Source: Dyella subtropica (GTDB lineage Bacteria; Pseudomonadota; Gammaproteobacteria; Xanthomonadales; Rhodanobacteraceae). From it: 64,000 nucleotides of DNA. The notes under the pieces were generated by a model. That model was not told the origin of the DNA, did no database searches, and was given only the letters and a program-made list of their open reading frames with translations. The position numbers and the translations under genes were made by a program. Each line of letters starts with the position of its first letter. Position 1 is the first letter of the stretch. Below, piece by piece: positions 46,701-54,910 of the stretch. The DNA lies in NCBI RefSeq assembly GCF_026283965.1, contig NZ_JAPDPD010000007.1, forward strand, positions 62,001-126,000, given 5' to 3'.

Positions 46701-47653
46701 AGGCCGGCGCGAACGTGCCGGTAGAGAATCCAGCCGGCAACCCGGCAAATACGGGCGTCACACCATCGGCGCTGCCACCGTTTCATCTATGGGTCGGCGA
46801 TCTACGTTTCGGCGAGTCGAAGCTGGGCGAGGCACGATTGGAAACCTGGCCGACCGATCGCGGCATGCACTTCGATCAATTGCGTGCCTTGTCGCGTAAC
46901 GTGCAGATCAACGCCACCGGCGATTGGGATGGCACCGCCACCAACAGCCATACGCACCTGCGTATCGACTTTGCCGCGGAAAACCTCGGCGACATGCTGG
47001 GCGCCTTCGGCTTCGCGGGATTGTTCAATGGCGGCAAGACACGCTCCCTGCTCGATGCGACCTGGCCCGGTGCGCCTTCGGCGATGGACCTGGCAAACAT
47101 GGATGGCAAGCTGAGCATTCATGTCACCGAGGGCAGCATTCCGGAAGTAGAGCCGAGTGTGGGGCGACTGTTCGGATTGATTTCGGTGATTGAGTTGCCG
47201 CGGCGGCTCAGTTTTGATTTCGGTGACGTCTTCGGCAAGGGCATGGCATTCGATGCGATTAGCGGCGACTTCCTGCTGGCCGGTGGCAACGCCACCTCCG
47301 ACAATCTGCAGATCCTCAGTCCCGCTGCCGAAATCAGCATCAAGGGGCGTACCGGCCTGCGCGTGAAGGACTACGACCAGCGAGTGATTGTTGTACCGCA
47401 CGTCGGCAACAGCTTGCCGGTGGTCGGCGCGGTCGTCGGCGGGCCGATTGGTGCCGCGGCCGGCTTCGTGGCGCAGGGGTTGCTCGGGCACGGACTGAAC
47501 CGTGCCGCCGTGATGCATTACCGCATCACCGGGCCGTGGGACAAACCGTTGATCGAGAAGACGGGAACCTTCGAAGTGCCGCCGGCGCTCGCAGTGCCCA
47601 TGCAGGCGCCACCAAGCAGTCCGGCACCCGCCGCCAGTGCCGGCGGGCGGTAA
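43787..47653 (+). CDS. yhdP: YhdP-family AsmA-like protein
   Basis: YhdP is a large envelope protein that, with TamB and YdbH, carries phospholipids to the outer membrane. The 1288-aa product has an N-terminal membrane anchor (about residues 14-36), then a long beta-rich periplasmic body (LEGRWE-type start FASMEGRWEASGPLF). The C-terminal AsmA-type domain contains GRLFGLISVIELPRRLSFDFGDVFGKG, followed by a Pro/Ala-rich tail. GTG 43787 is 7 nt after AGG; ATG 43793 is possible. The gene's stop codon lies at the edge of the inverted-repeat element that follows. Confidence 0.92.
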   Translation: MNMVWRQRMHRIARAMGWVAGVSVIGLAVLAGLIQVLLPTLANHPQWVATQLSQQLHRPVSFASMEGRWEASGPLFVMRDVTIGAGDGGSPLHIPETQLKLDLGGWLLPSRHLLNLHVRGLQLDLGRDVDGAWHINGIGMAGGTDRQSASFGGLSVELWLSDLHLDIADARVNKHYELIAKQLRVSRQGGRVRVGAILHRFGAAGELRGAGSFREDGADGRLWLSGTDIDLHALSADIDMGGYTAESGHGSFASWLDWRDAKVVRNLTRFDLSDVVLASPEGGKAYVPSLHALAELRMGNDGSQLRWVDDDGSALAAELHQMDSDQAHVDVAARDLQLGPLLPWLALKPQLSPGLAQWVGAGKPRGKLSHASLRWTRAQGLAFVDVGFSGLGIDAAGKLPGIDHLNGELRGDQEALALELPAQATVLNFPHTFRKPLVMSKLSSQIAFWHADGDWHIGIDALDFEGAGYGGQARGDIALHDGGGRPFLDLYVALSHADMDAAKLFWPIDSMSPSAVDWLDRALVAGKIDDAAVVVRGDLADWPFLHNEGRFEARAAISNLTLDYGKNWPRAEGVNAIANFVNNGMLVETSAGQSLGVKVESAVALIPDFANTTLDLNVKGSGNGANLMDFVRRSPIGSHQADALAKMSLGGTGNFDFHLVLPMKDAKNFTLAGNAQLKDADLNAPDWNLKLDKISGPATFDAHGFHAGPLDTGFRGQPSKLDIAIAAATGRPDTAFSARLNGRYGMAELVQGFSSLDWLKEVASGRSDFTVGFDIVHPDTVANAAQVLTLDSTLAGMALDVPTPLKKSAETSLPLHLTMNLPVAGSDLQISLGQVVRQRFRLSDGDKQPLGATFAFGTRMPDTVPDKGIRVRGHASKLDVTGWVQRTVAGSSMEGPGLESIDVTADQADVFGHTFPSMHIQATPKADALNVDVDSTEIAGRFTVPSTDLSKRGVTARLQRLYWPKSNTPDTKAGANVPVENPAGNPANTGVTPSALPPFHLWVGDLRFGESKLGEARLETWPTDRGMHFDQLRALSRNVQINATGDWDGTATNSHTHLRIDFAAENLGDMLGAFGFAGLFNGGKTRSLLDATWPGAPSAMDLANMDGKLSIHVTEGSIPEVEPSVGRLFGLISVIELPRRLSFDFGDVFGKGMAFDAISGDFLLAGGNATSDNLQILSPAAEISIKGRTGLRVKDYDQRVIVVPHVGNSLPVVGAVVGGPIGAAAGFVAQGLLGHGLNRAAVMHYRITGPWDKPLIEKTGTFEVPPALAVPMQAPPSSPAPAASAGGR

Positions 47654-47920
47654 GAGCCTGTTCAATGTCTCTGCATAGCCCGCGTTGAACCGCTGAGGGC
47701 GCCAGGTGGTGGGGCGTGGCGCAGCGCCTGACTGGCTGTCAGGCCAAGCCGCGCGCCGCCGCATGGCGCCCTCAGCGGTTCAACCCTTCGGGCCGAGTCT
47801 GTTTGCCCACAGTACGGCGTCATCACTCGGTTGTGTACGGACGTACACGCCCTCGTTCTTCCTTGTCCTGCGCGCAAACAGATCCCGGCGCGGGCCATGC
47901 AGAGATATTGAACAGGCTCT
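47653..47920. repeat. Nested inverted-repeat element between convergent genes
   Basis: Outer 32-bp arms (47653-47684 and 47889-47920) match at 30 of 32 positions and begin AGAGCCTGTTCAAT. Inside, a perfect 21-bp inverted repeat (47684-47704 with 47764-47784) encloses GCCTGAC/GTCAGGC (47726-47732 with 47738-47744). A third hairpin GTGTACG/CGTACAC (47833-47839 with 47842-47848) sits in the right half. It has no coding capacity. It fits a MITE-like element or a composite bidirectional terminator. Confidence 0.75.
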
Positions 47921-47928
47921 ACGCGAGT

Positions 47929-49125
47929 TCACTCCGCCGGCTTGGTGCTGCCGCGGAATGGGAACAGCTGCTGCCGGACGAAACCGTCCGGCATGTAGTC
48001 GCCGACCACGCCGTATTTCTCCGGGAATTTCTTCGTCGACTTCACCGCAGTGCCGAACACGTAGTCGAGGAAGGCGTAGTGCGCGGCGTAGTTCTTGTCG
48101 ATCGCTTCGTCGTCGGAGGCGTGATGCCAGTGATGGAAGTTCGGCGTCACGATCAGGTACTTCAGCGGCCCCCACGGCAGGTGCACGTTGGCGTGGTTGA
48201 ACACGGCCTGGAAGCCGACCACGATGATGTACGCATTCATCGCCGCCTCGCTGAAGCCGAGGATATACAGCGGCGCCAGCACGCACACGCGCGTCACGAT
48301 CAGCTCCAGCATGTGCTGGCGCGAGCCGGCCAGCCAGTCCATGGTTTTTACGCTGTGATGCACGGCGTGGAAGCGCCACAGGAACGGCACTTCGTGATAC
48401 GCGCGGTGCGTCCAATACTGCGCCAGGTCGGCGACCAGAATGCACAGCAGCAGCTGCGGTACGAAGGCGATGTGCTGCACCGCCTGCTGGAAATCACTGC
48501 GCACCAACCAGCCGAACAGGTGGTGCAGCAGGAAATTCACCACCAGCAGCGCCAGGCCCACGATGAAGTGGTTCACCGCGAAATGCTTGAGGTCGGTCTG
48601 CCATTCCTTGCGGAACAGCGTCTGCCCCTTGTACAGCGGGAACAGCTTTTCGATCACCACGAAAATCAGCGTGGAGCCGAGCAGGTCGAGGATGAACCAG
48701 TCCAGGCCGACGTACGGTGTGTGCTCCGGAAAATTGCCTACCGGCACGCGCGAGCCGCCCAGCGCCGTCGCGGCGATCACCAGCGCGAACGCCACGATGT
48801 TGAGGTTGCGCATGCGGCCAAGGATCAAGTTGCCCAGCGACATGCCGCCTGAGACCAGCAAGGCCAGCAACAGCAGTTGGCGCAACACGTCGACCGAATA
48901 CTTGTGGCGCAGGTCGGGCGTGGTCAGGTACTGCGGAAAATGGAACGCCAGCACGCCGAGCAGGCTCAGAAAGCCCAGCGACAAGGCGAGCACGCCCGTG
49001 ACCTTGCCCAACCCCGGTTTCAGCTCGCCATCACGATGAAGAAGTTCGCGGGTTTCTTCGACCGGTGCCTTGAGGGTGCGGTCGATGACCTTGTGGGCCA
49101 GCTCGCGTTTGGAGAAGTCGCTCAT
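47929..49125 (-). CDS. Sterol desaturase/fatty acid hydroxylase family membrane protein
   Basis: This is a di-iron membrane oxygenase of unknown substrate. The 398-aa protein has several hydrophobic helices and the expected histidine clusters: HRAYH, HAVHHSV, HANVH and NFHHWHHASD. The N-terminal 50 residues are hydrophilic. It lies between yhdP and tldD, which are neighbours in enterobacteria, so it (with the inverted-repeat element) appears inserted into that pair. It is divergent from tldD. Confidence 0.9.
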   Translation of the reverse strand: MSDFSKRELAHKVIDRTLKAPVEETRELLHRDGELKPGLGKVTGVLALSLGFLSLLGVLAFHFPQYLTTPDLRHKYSVDVLRQLLLLALLVSGGMSLGNLILGRMRNLNIVAFALVIAATALGGSRVPVGNFPEHTPYVGLDWFILDLLGSTLIFVVIEKLFPLYKGQTLFRKEWQTDLKHFAVNHFIVGLALLVVNFLLHHLFGWLVRSDFQQAVQHIAFVPQLLLCILVADLAQYWTHRAYHEVPFLWRFHAVHHSVKTMDWLAGSRQHMLELIVTRVCVLAPLYILGFSEAAMNAYIIVVGFQAVFNHANVHLPWGPLKYLIVTPNFHHWHHASDDEAIDKNYAAHYAFLDYVFGTAVKSTKKFPEKYGVVGDYMPDGFVRQQLFPFRGSTKPAE

Positions 49126-49264
49126 CGGTGGTCCTTCACGTCGTCATTCCGGTCTTGCCGGGGCAACGCATGGTAGCGGTACGGCCGCCTATTGGAAGCT
49201 TTAAACCGGTGCCGGCCGGCCCCACTTGCTACAGTCTGTCCCCTGTTCACTAAGCGATGACCTC

Positions 49265-50704
49265 ATGGATTCCCTGATCGCACAGGCCGAGCGCCGATTG
49301 CTGGCGCCGGGTGGCCTGGCTTCCACCGACCTCGACCGCGTCTTCACCCAGCTGATGGGGCCGTCCATCGATGCCGCCGACCTGTATTTCCAGCATTCGC
49401 GCAGCGAGTCGTGGGTGCTGGAAGAGGGCATCGTCAAGGACGGCAGCCATTCGATCGAGCAGGGCGTGGGCGTGCGTGCCATCTCCGGCGAGAAGACCGG
49501 CTTTGCCTATTCCGACGAGATCGTGTTGCCGCAATTGCTGGACGCCTCCAAGGCCGCGCGTGCGATCGCGCAGGGGGGTAACGGCGCGGGCAAGCCGCTG
49601 GCCATGCATAGCGCGAAGTCGCTGTATCCAGCTATCGATCCGGTGGAAAGCCTGCCCAACCCGGACAAGATCGCTCTACTGCGCGAAGTGGACGCCTATG
49701 CGCGCTCACGCGACCCGCGCGTGAAGCAGGTCATCGTGAGCCTCGCCGCCACGATGGACACCGTACTGGTGGCCGCTTCCGATGGCACCCTGGCTGCCGA
49801 CGTGCGCCCGCTGGTGCGCCTGAACGTGCAGGTGATCGCCGAGCAGGCTGGGCGCCGCGAACAAGGCCACAGTGGCGGTGGTGGCCGTTATGGCTACCGC
49901 GAGCTGCTGGAGAACGGTCGCGCGCTGGCCTTCGCCGATGAAGCCGTACGCCAGGCGCTGGTGAATCTCGATGCGGTGGATGCGCCGGCCGGCAGCATGA
50001 CGGTCGTGCTCGGTCCCGGCTGGCCCGGCGTACTTCTGCACGAGGCCATCGGCCACGGCCTGGAAGGCGACTTCAACCGTAAGGGCAGCTCCGCCTTCGC
50101 CGGCCGCATCGGCCAGCGCGTGGCAGCACCGGGCGTCACCGTGGTGGACGACGGCACGCTGCCAGGGCGTCGCGGTTCGCTCAGCATCGACGACGAAGGC
50201 ACGCCGACCGAGTGCACCACACTGATCGAGGACGGCATCCTCAAGGGTTACATGCAGGACAAGCTCAACGCGCGCCTGATGGGCATGGCGCCCACCGGCA
50301 ACGGCCGTCGCGAATCCTTCGCCCAGCTGCCGATGCCGCGCATGACTAATACCTACATGCTGGCCGGCCAGCACGATCCGCAGGAGATCATCCGCTCGGT
50401 GAAGCGCGGTCTGTATGCAGTGAACTTCGGTGGTGGCCAAGTCGACATCACCAACGGCAAGTTCGTGTTCTCTGCCAGCGAGGCCTATTTGATCGAGGAC
50501 GGCAAAATCACCACGCCAGTGAAGGGCGCCACCTTGATCGGCTCCGGGCCGGAAGTGCTGACGCGCGTGTCGATGATCGGCAATGACTTGGCGCTGGATG
50601 AAGGCGTCGGCGTGTGCGGCAAGGATGGGCAAAGCGTGCCGGTCGGTGTGGGTCAGCCGACGCTGAAGGTGGATGGCATGACGGTGGGTGGCACCGCGTC
50701 CTAA
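49265..50704 (+). CDS. tldD: Metalloprotease TldD
   Basis: TldD is the catalytic half of the TldD-TldE (PmbA) protease, which degrades unfolded peptides and matures microcins. ATG 49265 gives 479 aa. The zinc motif [11 protein letters not shown] is at 259-269, with the downstream Cys-containing [25 protein letters not shown]. The partner gene pmbA lies 1 kb away on the same strand. The start at 49226 seen in frame is upstream of the natural one. Confidence 0.96.
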   Translation: MDSLIAQAERRLLAPGGLASTDLDRVFTQLMGPSIDAADLYFQHSRSESWVLEEGIVKDGSHSIEQGVGVRAISGEKTGFAYSDEIVLPQLLDASKAARAIAQGGNGAGKPLAMHSAKSLYPAIDPVESLPNPDKIALLREVDAYARSRDPRVKQVIVSLAATMDTVLVAASDGTLAADVRPLVRLNVQVIAEQAGRREQGHSGGGGRYGYRELLENGRALAFADEAVRQALVNLDAVDAPAGSMTVVLGPGWPGVLLHEAIGHGLEGDFNRKGSSAFAGRIGQRVAAPGVTVVDDGTLPGRRGSLSIDDEGTPTECTTLIEDGILKGYMQDKLNARLMGMAPTGNGRRESFAQLPMPRMTNTYMLAGQHDPQEIIRSVKRGLYAVNFGGGQVDITNGKFVFSASEAYLIEDGKITTPVKGATLIGSGPEVLTRVSMIGNDLALDEGVGVCGKDGQSVPVGVGQPTLKVDGMTVGGTAS

Positions 50705-50711
50705 CCATCAT

Positions 50712-50755
50712 GTTGGAGCGCCCCCTCGGATCGAGTCCGGGGGGGGCGCTCCAAC
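50712..50755. terminator. Long hairpin between tldD and darP
   Basis: A perfect 14-bp stem (50712-50725 with 50742-50755) with an inner CGGA/TCCG stem (50727-50730 with 50736-50739) lies between the convergent genes. It probably ends both transcripts. Confidence 0.65.
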
Positions 50756-50768
50756 AAAACCGTACGAC

Positions 50769-51299
50769 TCAGTCTTCGCTAGCCGCCAGATCTTTCAGCA
50801 GCTGGAAAATTTCCCGGTAGGCACGCGGCGGCTTGTTCGCGTCGCGCTCGGTACGCGCCTGACGGATCAGTGAGCGCAGATGCTGGCGGTCGATCTGCGG
50901 GTGTTTGGCAATGAGTTCCGAGAGTGCGCTGTCGTCGCTGTCGGCGAGCAAGCGATCACGCATAGCTTCGAGGCGATGCATCGCCGCCGTTTCCTGGCGC
51001 TGGCGTTCGCGGTTCTCGCCCAGCGCGGCACGCACGCCGTCGAAGACCTCGGTTTCGTGACGACGCATCACCTTGGCGAGAAAGCCGAGCTGGCGCTTGC
51101 GTGCGATATGCGCAGTGATCTTGCGCGTGTTGTCGATTTCGCGCCGCACGTCATCGGGCAAATCCAGTTTGGCCAGGCGGCTCGCCGGCAACTCCACCAG
51201 CTGGCTGGCGAGCTCGAGCACAGCCAGCGCGTCGCGTCGCTGCTGGGTGCGGGTCGGGCCGTAGTCGTGGTCGGGTGTGTCGGTGTAGGTGCGGTTCAC
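50769..51299 (-). CDS. darP: Ribosome-associated protein DarP/YjgA (DUF615)
   Basis: DarP binds late 50S precursors and helps peptidyl-transferase centre maturation. GTG 51299 gives 176 aa (MNRTYTDTPDHDYGPTRTQQRRDA), with AAGGGA 8 nt upstream. The frame extension to 51416 is basic noise. The family core ALAVLELASQLVELPASRLAKLDLPDDVRREI and the C-terminal YREIFQLLKDL are present. In E. coli the gene is also next to pmbA in divergent orientation. Confidence 0.9.
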   Translation of the reverse strand: MNRTYTDTPDHDYGPTRTQQRRDALAVLELASQLVELPASRLAKLDLPDDVRREIDNTRKITAHIARKRQLGFLAKVMRRHETEVFDGVRAALGENRERQRQETAAMHRLEAMRDRLLADSDDSALSELIAKHPQIDRQHLRSLIRQARTERDANKPPRAYREIFQLLKDLAASED

Positions 51300-51330
51300 G
51301 AGGGTTATCCCTTCAGGTCGTTCGTCGTGC

Positions 51331-51609
51331 TCAGCGCGTCGTTTTAGAGCGCGTCGTCTTAGAGCTGGTTGCTTCCGGGCCGGTGTCCAGGCCGGGTTCG
51401 GCGCATTCCAGCGCAAAACGGGGGACGGTTTGGCCGTCCACTTCCACGGTTTCGCAGAACATGGCGGCAGGGCGAACCCATAGACCTTGCTCGCCGTACA
51501 GTGCCTGGTAGATCACTAGCGGCTCCAGCGTTTCGCTGTGGCGGGCGATGCCCAGCACGCGATAGCGCTGTCCCTTGTAGTGACGATAAAAGCCGGTCTC
51601 CGGCAACAT
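51331..51609 (-). CDS. DUF1653 protein
   Basis: This is a small protein of unknown function. The domain covers most of the 92 aa: GFYRHYKGQRYRVLGIARHSETLEPLVIY, LWVRPAAMF and an acidic stretch, ending in a Ser/Thr/Arg/Lys tail with the repeat SKTTR. ATG 51609 begins right at the domain. An in-frame ATG five codons earlier (51624) sits in a 15-bp imperfect direct repeat and is an alternative. The gene lies between darP and pmbA. Confidence 0.8.
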   Translation of the reverse strand: MLPETGFYRHYKGQRYRVLGIARHSETLEPLVIYQALYGEQGLWVRPAAMFCETVEVDGQTVPRFALECAEPGLDTGPEATSSKTTRSKTTR

Positions 51610-51745
51610 GGCCTGATCCAACATAGCCTGATTCAACCTAGCCCGATCTCCGCCGGACGCTTTGCATTGGGCCGCGGCGCCCCCATCTGGGGACATTGCG
51701 CGGTTCGGACCGCGTATTCTACCTGCCAGCCTTCAGGAAGCCCAC

Positions 51746-53113
51746 GTGAGCCTAACCTCCCTTTCCTCCGACCGTAGCCAGCAGGATCTGGACCGTCTGG
51801 CCGAGCTGGCTGAAGACGTGATTCGCAGGGCCCGAGCGGCCGGTGCCAGCCAGGCCGAAGTGGCGGCCAGTATCGATACCGGTCTAAACGTGAACGTGCG
51901 TCTGGGCGAGGTGGAGACGGTGGAACACACCCGCGACCGCGGCTTCGGTCTCACCGTGTATTTCGGTCAGCGCAAGGGCTCGGCCAGTACCGCCGACCTG
52001 AACCCGGATTCGCTCCAGGCCACGCTGGACCAAGCCTGCGCGATTGCCCGCTTTACCGAGGAAGATCCCGCTGCCGGGCTGGCCGATGCCTCGCGCATGG
52101 CGACCGCGTTTCCTGATCTTGACCTATGGCATCCCTGGGTCGTCGATACCGCACAGGCGATCACGCTGGGGCAGCAGATCGAGGACGCGGGTCGTGCGCA
52201 TGCGGGCATCAGCAATTCCGACGGCGCCAGCGTGCAGATGGGCGAGAGCCTGTCGGTTTACGCGAACTCGCATGGCTTTATCGGTCGCGAGCGCGGTACC
52301 CGTCACTCCCTGTCGTTGTCGCTGATTGCCGGCGATGAGGACGGCATGCAGCGCGACTACTGGTACGACAGCGTGCGCAGCGCCGGCGATTTCATGAGCG
52401 CGAAGGCGCTGGGCGACAAGGCGGCGCAACGCACGTTGGCCCGCATGGGCGCGCGGCGCTTGTCGACGCAGCAAAGCCCGGTGCTGTTTGCGCCAGAGAT
52501 CGCACGCGGTTTGATCGGTCATCTGATCAGCGCGATCAGCGGCGGCGCGCTGTATCGCCGCGCCAGCTTCTTGTTAGATCACGCCGGCAAGGCAGTGATG
52601 CCGGCATGGATGCAGATCGTGGAGCGGCCGCATCTCATGCGCGGGCAGGGTTCCGGCGTATTCGACGCGGAAGGCGTCGCTACCGTCGACAGTGCCCTGA
52701 TCGAGAGCGGCGTGCTGGCGCGTTATGTTTTGGGTAGCTATTCCGCGCGCAAGCTCGGCCTGCAGTCCACCGGCAACGCCGGCGGCATCCACAACCTGAT
52801 GGTGGATGCGGGCGCCGCCGACCAGGGGCGCGACGATTTCGAAGGTATGTTGCGCCGCCTCGGCACCGGTTTGCTGGTGACCGAGGTGATGGGGCAGGGC
52901 GTGAATACCATCACCGGCGACTACTCGCGCGGCGCGGCAGGCTTCTGGGTGGAGAACGGCCAGATCGCCTACCCGGTGGAGGAAATCACCATCGCGGCCA
53001 ACTTGCGCGACATGTACGCCGGCATCGTGGCGGTAGGGACGGACGTGGATCCGCGCTCGCACATCCTCACCGGTTCGATCCTGGTCGACCGGATGACCAT
53101 CGCGGGCGAATGA
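51746..53113 (+). CDS. pmbA: Metalloprotease PmbA (TldE)
   Basis: PmbA is the non-catalytic partner of TldD. GTG 51746, 8 nt after AGGA, gives 455 aa, the usual size; the longer frame from 51662 is not needed. Family segments are LGEVETVEHTRDRGFGLTVYFGQRKGSAST, GTRHSLSLSLIAGDEDGMQRDYWYD and YSRGAAGFWVENGQIAYPVEEITIA at the C terminus. It lacks the HExxxH zinc motif, as expected. Confidence 0.95.
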   Translation: MSLTSLSSDRSQQDLDRLAELAEDVIRRARAAGASQAEVAASIDTGLNVNVRLGEVETVEHTRDRGFGLTVYFGQRKGSASTADLNPDSLQATLDQACAIARFTEEDPAAGLADASRMATAFPDLDLWHPWVVDTAQAITLGQQIEDAGRAHAGISNSDGASVQMGESLSVYANSHGFIGRERGTRHSLSLSLIAGDEDGMQRDYWYDSVRSAGDFMSAKALGDKAAQRTLARMGARRLSTQQSPVLFAPEIARGLIGHLISAISGGALYRRASFLLDHAGKAVMPAWMQIVERPHLMRGQGSGVFDAEGVATVDSALIESGVLARYVLGSYSARKLGLQSTGNAGGIHNLMVDAGAADQGRDDFEGMLRRLGTGLLVTEVMGQGVNTITGDYSRGAAGFWVENGQIAYPVEEITIAANLRDMYAGIVAVGTDVDPRSHILTGSILVDRMTIAGE

Positions 53114-53218
53114 GGCGGGGGCGGATAGGTCGTCAGCTTACTCGGCAAACGCCCGCCACCCTTGCTAGCATCGGCGCCACCGGCGCGTGGCCGGCGTCTG
53201 CACGACCAGGAGACACGC

Positions 53219-53656
53219 ATGAGCGTTCCACCCGAGTCCGTACCGCCTTCGTCGAGCGAAGCTACCCCACCGCCCTCGGATATGCCGAGTCCCGAGCAGC
53301 GGCAATGGGCCATGCTCGCCCACATTTCCGCCTTGCTGGGTTGCCTGCTGACCGGCGTCTGGTTTGGCCTGGGTTGCTTCGTAGGCCCGCTGATCATCTG
53401 GCTGATGAAGAAAGACACCATGCCTTTCGTGGATGACCAGGCGAAGGAAGCGCTGAACTTCAACATCACCATGGCCATCATTGGCGTGGTGCTGCTGCTG
53501 ATTACCATACTGACCCTTGGCATCGGCGCGATCCTGGCGATTCCTGCTGGCATCGTGATCGGCATTGCCTGGCTGATCCTGGTGATCATGGCGACGATCA
53601 AGTCCAACGAGGGCGAGCGTTATCGCTACCCGTTCTGCCTGCGCCTGATCAAATAA
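53219..53656 (+). CDS. DUF4870 (Tic20-like) small membrane protein
   Basis: The 145-aa protein has a Pro/Ser-rich N terminus of about 25 residues. QRQWAMLAHISALLG follows, then three hydrophobic helices around KEALNFNITMAI, the DUF4870 pattern. Its function is unknown. ATG 53219 follows CCAGGAG. A perfect 12-bp terminator follows it. Confidence 0.85.
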   Translation: MSVPPESVPPSSSEATPPPSDMPSPEQRQWAMLAHISALLGCLLTGVWFGLGCFVGPLIIWLMKKDTMPFVDDQAKEALNFNITMAIIGVVLLLITILTLGIGAILAIPAGIVIGIAWLILVIMATIKSNEGERYRYPFCLRLIK

Positions 53657-53678
53657 GGTTCGACCGTAGTCATCGCTT

Positions 53679-53709
53679 AGAGAGGCAGCCTTTGGGCTGC
53701 CTCTCTTTA
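53679..53709. terminator. Intrinsic terminator between the DUF4870 gene and ispA
   Basis: AGAGAGGCAGCC (53679-53690) pairs perfectly with 53695-53706 around TTTG, followed by TTATG. The T run is short but the stem is strong. It lies between convergent genes. Confidence 0.75.
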
Positions 53710-53721
53710 TGCGGACTTTAC

Positions 53722-54588
53722 TCAGTGATGGCGCTTGGCTGCGTATCGAGCCAGCTCTTCCAGCAGCACGCCGCGTTCACCTAATGGAGCGATCGCATCC
53801 AGCGCGGTGGCGGTGAGTTCGGCCAGGTGAGTGCGAGAAGCGTCGAGGCCGATGATCGAGGGGAAGGTGGGTTTATCGGCCGCCGCGTCTTTGCCGGCGG
53901 TCTTGCCGATGACGGCGGATTCACCTTCTACATCGAGGATGTCGTCGCGCACCTGGAAGGCCAGGCCGACAGCGTGTGCGTAGCGATCCAGTGCGTCGAG
54001 CGTGCGTTCGTCCGCACCGGCGGCCAGCGCGCCGAGGCGCACCGAGGCGCGAATCAGGGCGCCGGTCTTGCAGGCGTGCATATGTTCGAGTTCAGCCAGG
54101 CTGAGTTTACGACCGACGGCGGCGAGATCGAGCGCTTGTCCGCCAGCCATGCCTTCCGCGCCGCAGGCGCGTCCAAGCACGCGCAGCATGTTCATGCCGT
54201 TGGCGGCATGCACGTCATGGGCGAGCAGCTCAAAGGCCAATGCCTGCAGCGCGTCACCCGCCAGGATCGCCATGGCCTCGCCAAACACGATGTGGCAGGT
54301 GGGGCGGCCGCGGCGCATATCGTCATCGTCCATCGCCGGCAGGTCGTCGTGCACCAGCGAATAGGCGTGGATCAGTTCGACCGCGCAGGCGGGGGCATCG
54401 AGCTGCGGGCCGTCTTCGCCCAGCGCATGCCCGGCGGCGTAGACCAGCAGCGGACGCAGGCGCTTGCCGCCACCCAGCACGGCATAGCGCATCGCGCGGT
54501 GCAGCTCGGCGGGGGATTGCTCTTCGGGAGGTAGGGCCTGCGACAGCGCCTGGTCAGCGCGGGCAATCAGCGACTGCAGGGAGGGCAC
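53722..54588 (-). CDS. ispA: Farnesyl diphosphate synthase
   Basis: IspA condenses isopentenyl and dimethylallyl/geranyl diphosphate to farnesyl diphosphate for quinones, undecaprenyl lipids and terpenoids. GTG 54588, 4 bp after the xseB stop, gives 288 aa. The first Asp-rich motif DDLPAMDDDDMRRG (from Asp81) and the second, DDILD, are both present, with GKRLRPLLVYAAG upstream. The xseB-ispA order is conserved; dxs, often next, is absent. Confidence 0.94.
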   Translation of the reverse strand: MPSLQSLIARADQALSQALPPEEQSPAELHRAMRYAVLGGGKRLRPLLVYAAGHALGEDGPQLDAPACAVELIHAYSLVHDDLPAMDDDDMRRGRPTCHIVFGEAMAILAGDALQALAFELLAHDVHAANGMNMLRVLGRACGAEGMAGGQALDLAAVGRKLSLAELEHMHACKTGALIRASVRLGALAAGADERTLDALDRYAHAVGLAFQVRDDILDVEGESAVIGKTAGKDAAADKPTFPSIIGLDASRTHLAELTATALDAIAPLGERGVLLEELARYAAKRHH

Positions 54589-54592
54589 AAGT

Positions 54593-54850
54593 TCAAAGTT
54601 CGGGTTCAAACGGTTCTGCGCTGTCGGGGGCTTCGGGATCCAGCAGCAGCCTGACGCGCAGTTCGGCCTGTTCCAGGGCTTGCTGGCAATGGCGGTAGAG
54701 GCCGATGCCGCGCTCGAACGAGGCGAGGGATTCGTCAAGGCTCAGCTCACCGCCTTCCATACGTGCCACCAGCTGCTCGAGTTCGTCCAGCGAGTGTTCG
54801 AAATCGGCGGCGGGAGCGGGTTCTGCAGGGGCGGGAGCGGGCTTGGCCAT
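54593..54850 (-). CDS. xseB: Exodeoxyribonuclease VII small subunit
   Basis: XseB binds XseA in the single-strand exonuclease. ATG 54850 gives 85 aa. An Ala/Pro N terminus is followed by the family core [35 protein letters not shown] and a C-terminal helix. A TTG at 54859 is an unlikely earlier start. It is the first gene of the xseB-ispA pair. Confidence 0.92.
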   Translation of the reverse strand: MAKPAPAPAEPAPAADFEHSLDELEQLVARMEGGELSLDESLASFERGIGLYRHCQQALEQAELRVRLLLDPEAPDSAEPFEPEL

Positions 54851-54869
54851 GACCGGCAAAGCTAACTCA

Positions 54870-54900
54870 GCACCCGCGCGGAATCAATCCGCGCGGGTGC
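54870..54900 (-). terminator. Hairpin after the His/Asp-rich protein gene
   Basis: GCACCCGCGCGG (54870-54881) pairs perfectly with 54889-54900 around a 7-nt loop. On the minus strand it follows the gene ending at 54911. The T run after it is poor. Confidence 0.6.
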
Positions 54901-54910
54901 CTTACGCATC

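Noticed and set aside
47716-48852. 378-codon plus frame over the inverted-repeat element and desaturase gene
   Set aside because: Antisense to the desaturase gene, Arg/His-rich noise; the repeat element itself is non-coding.
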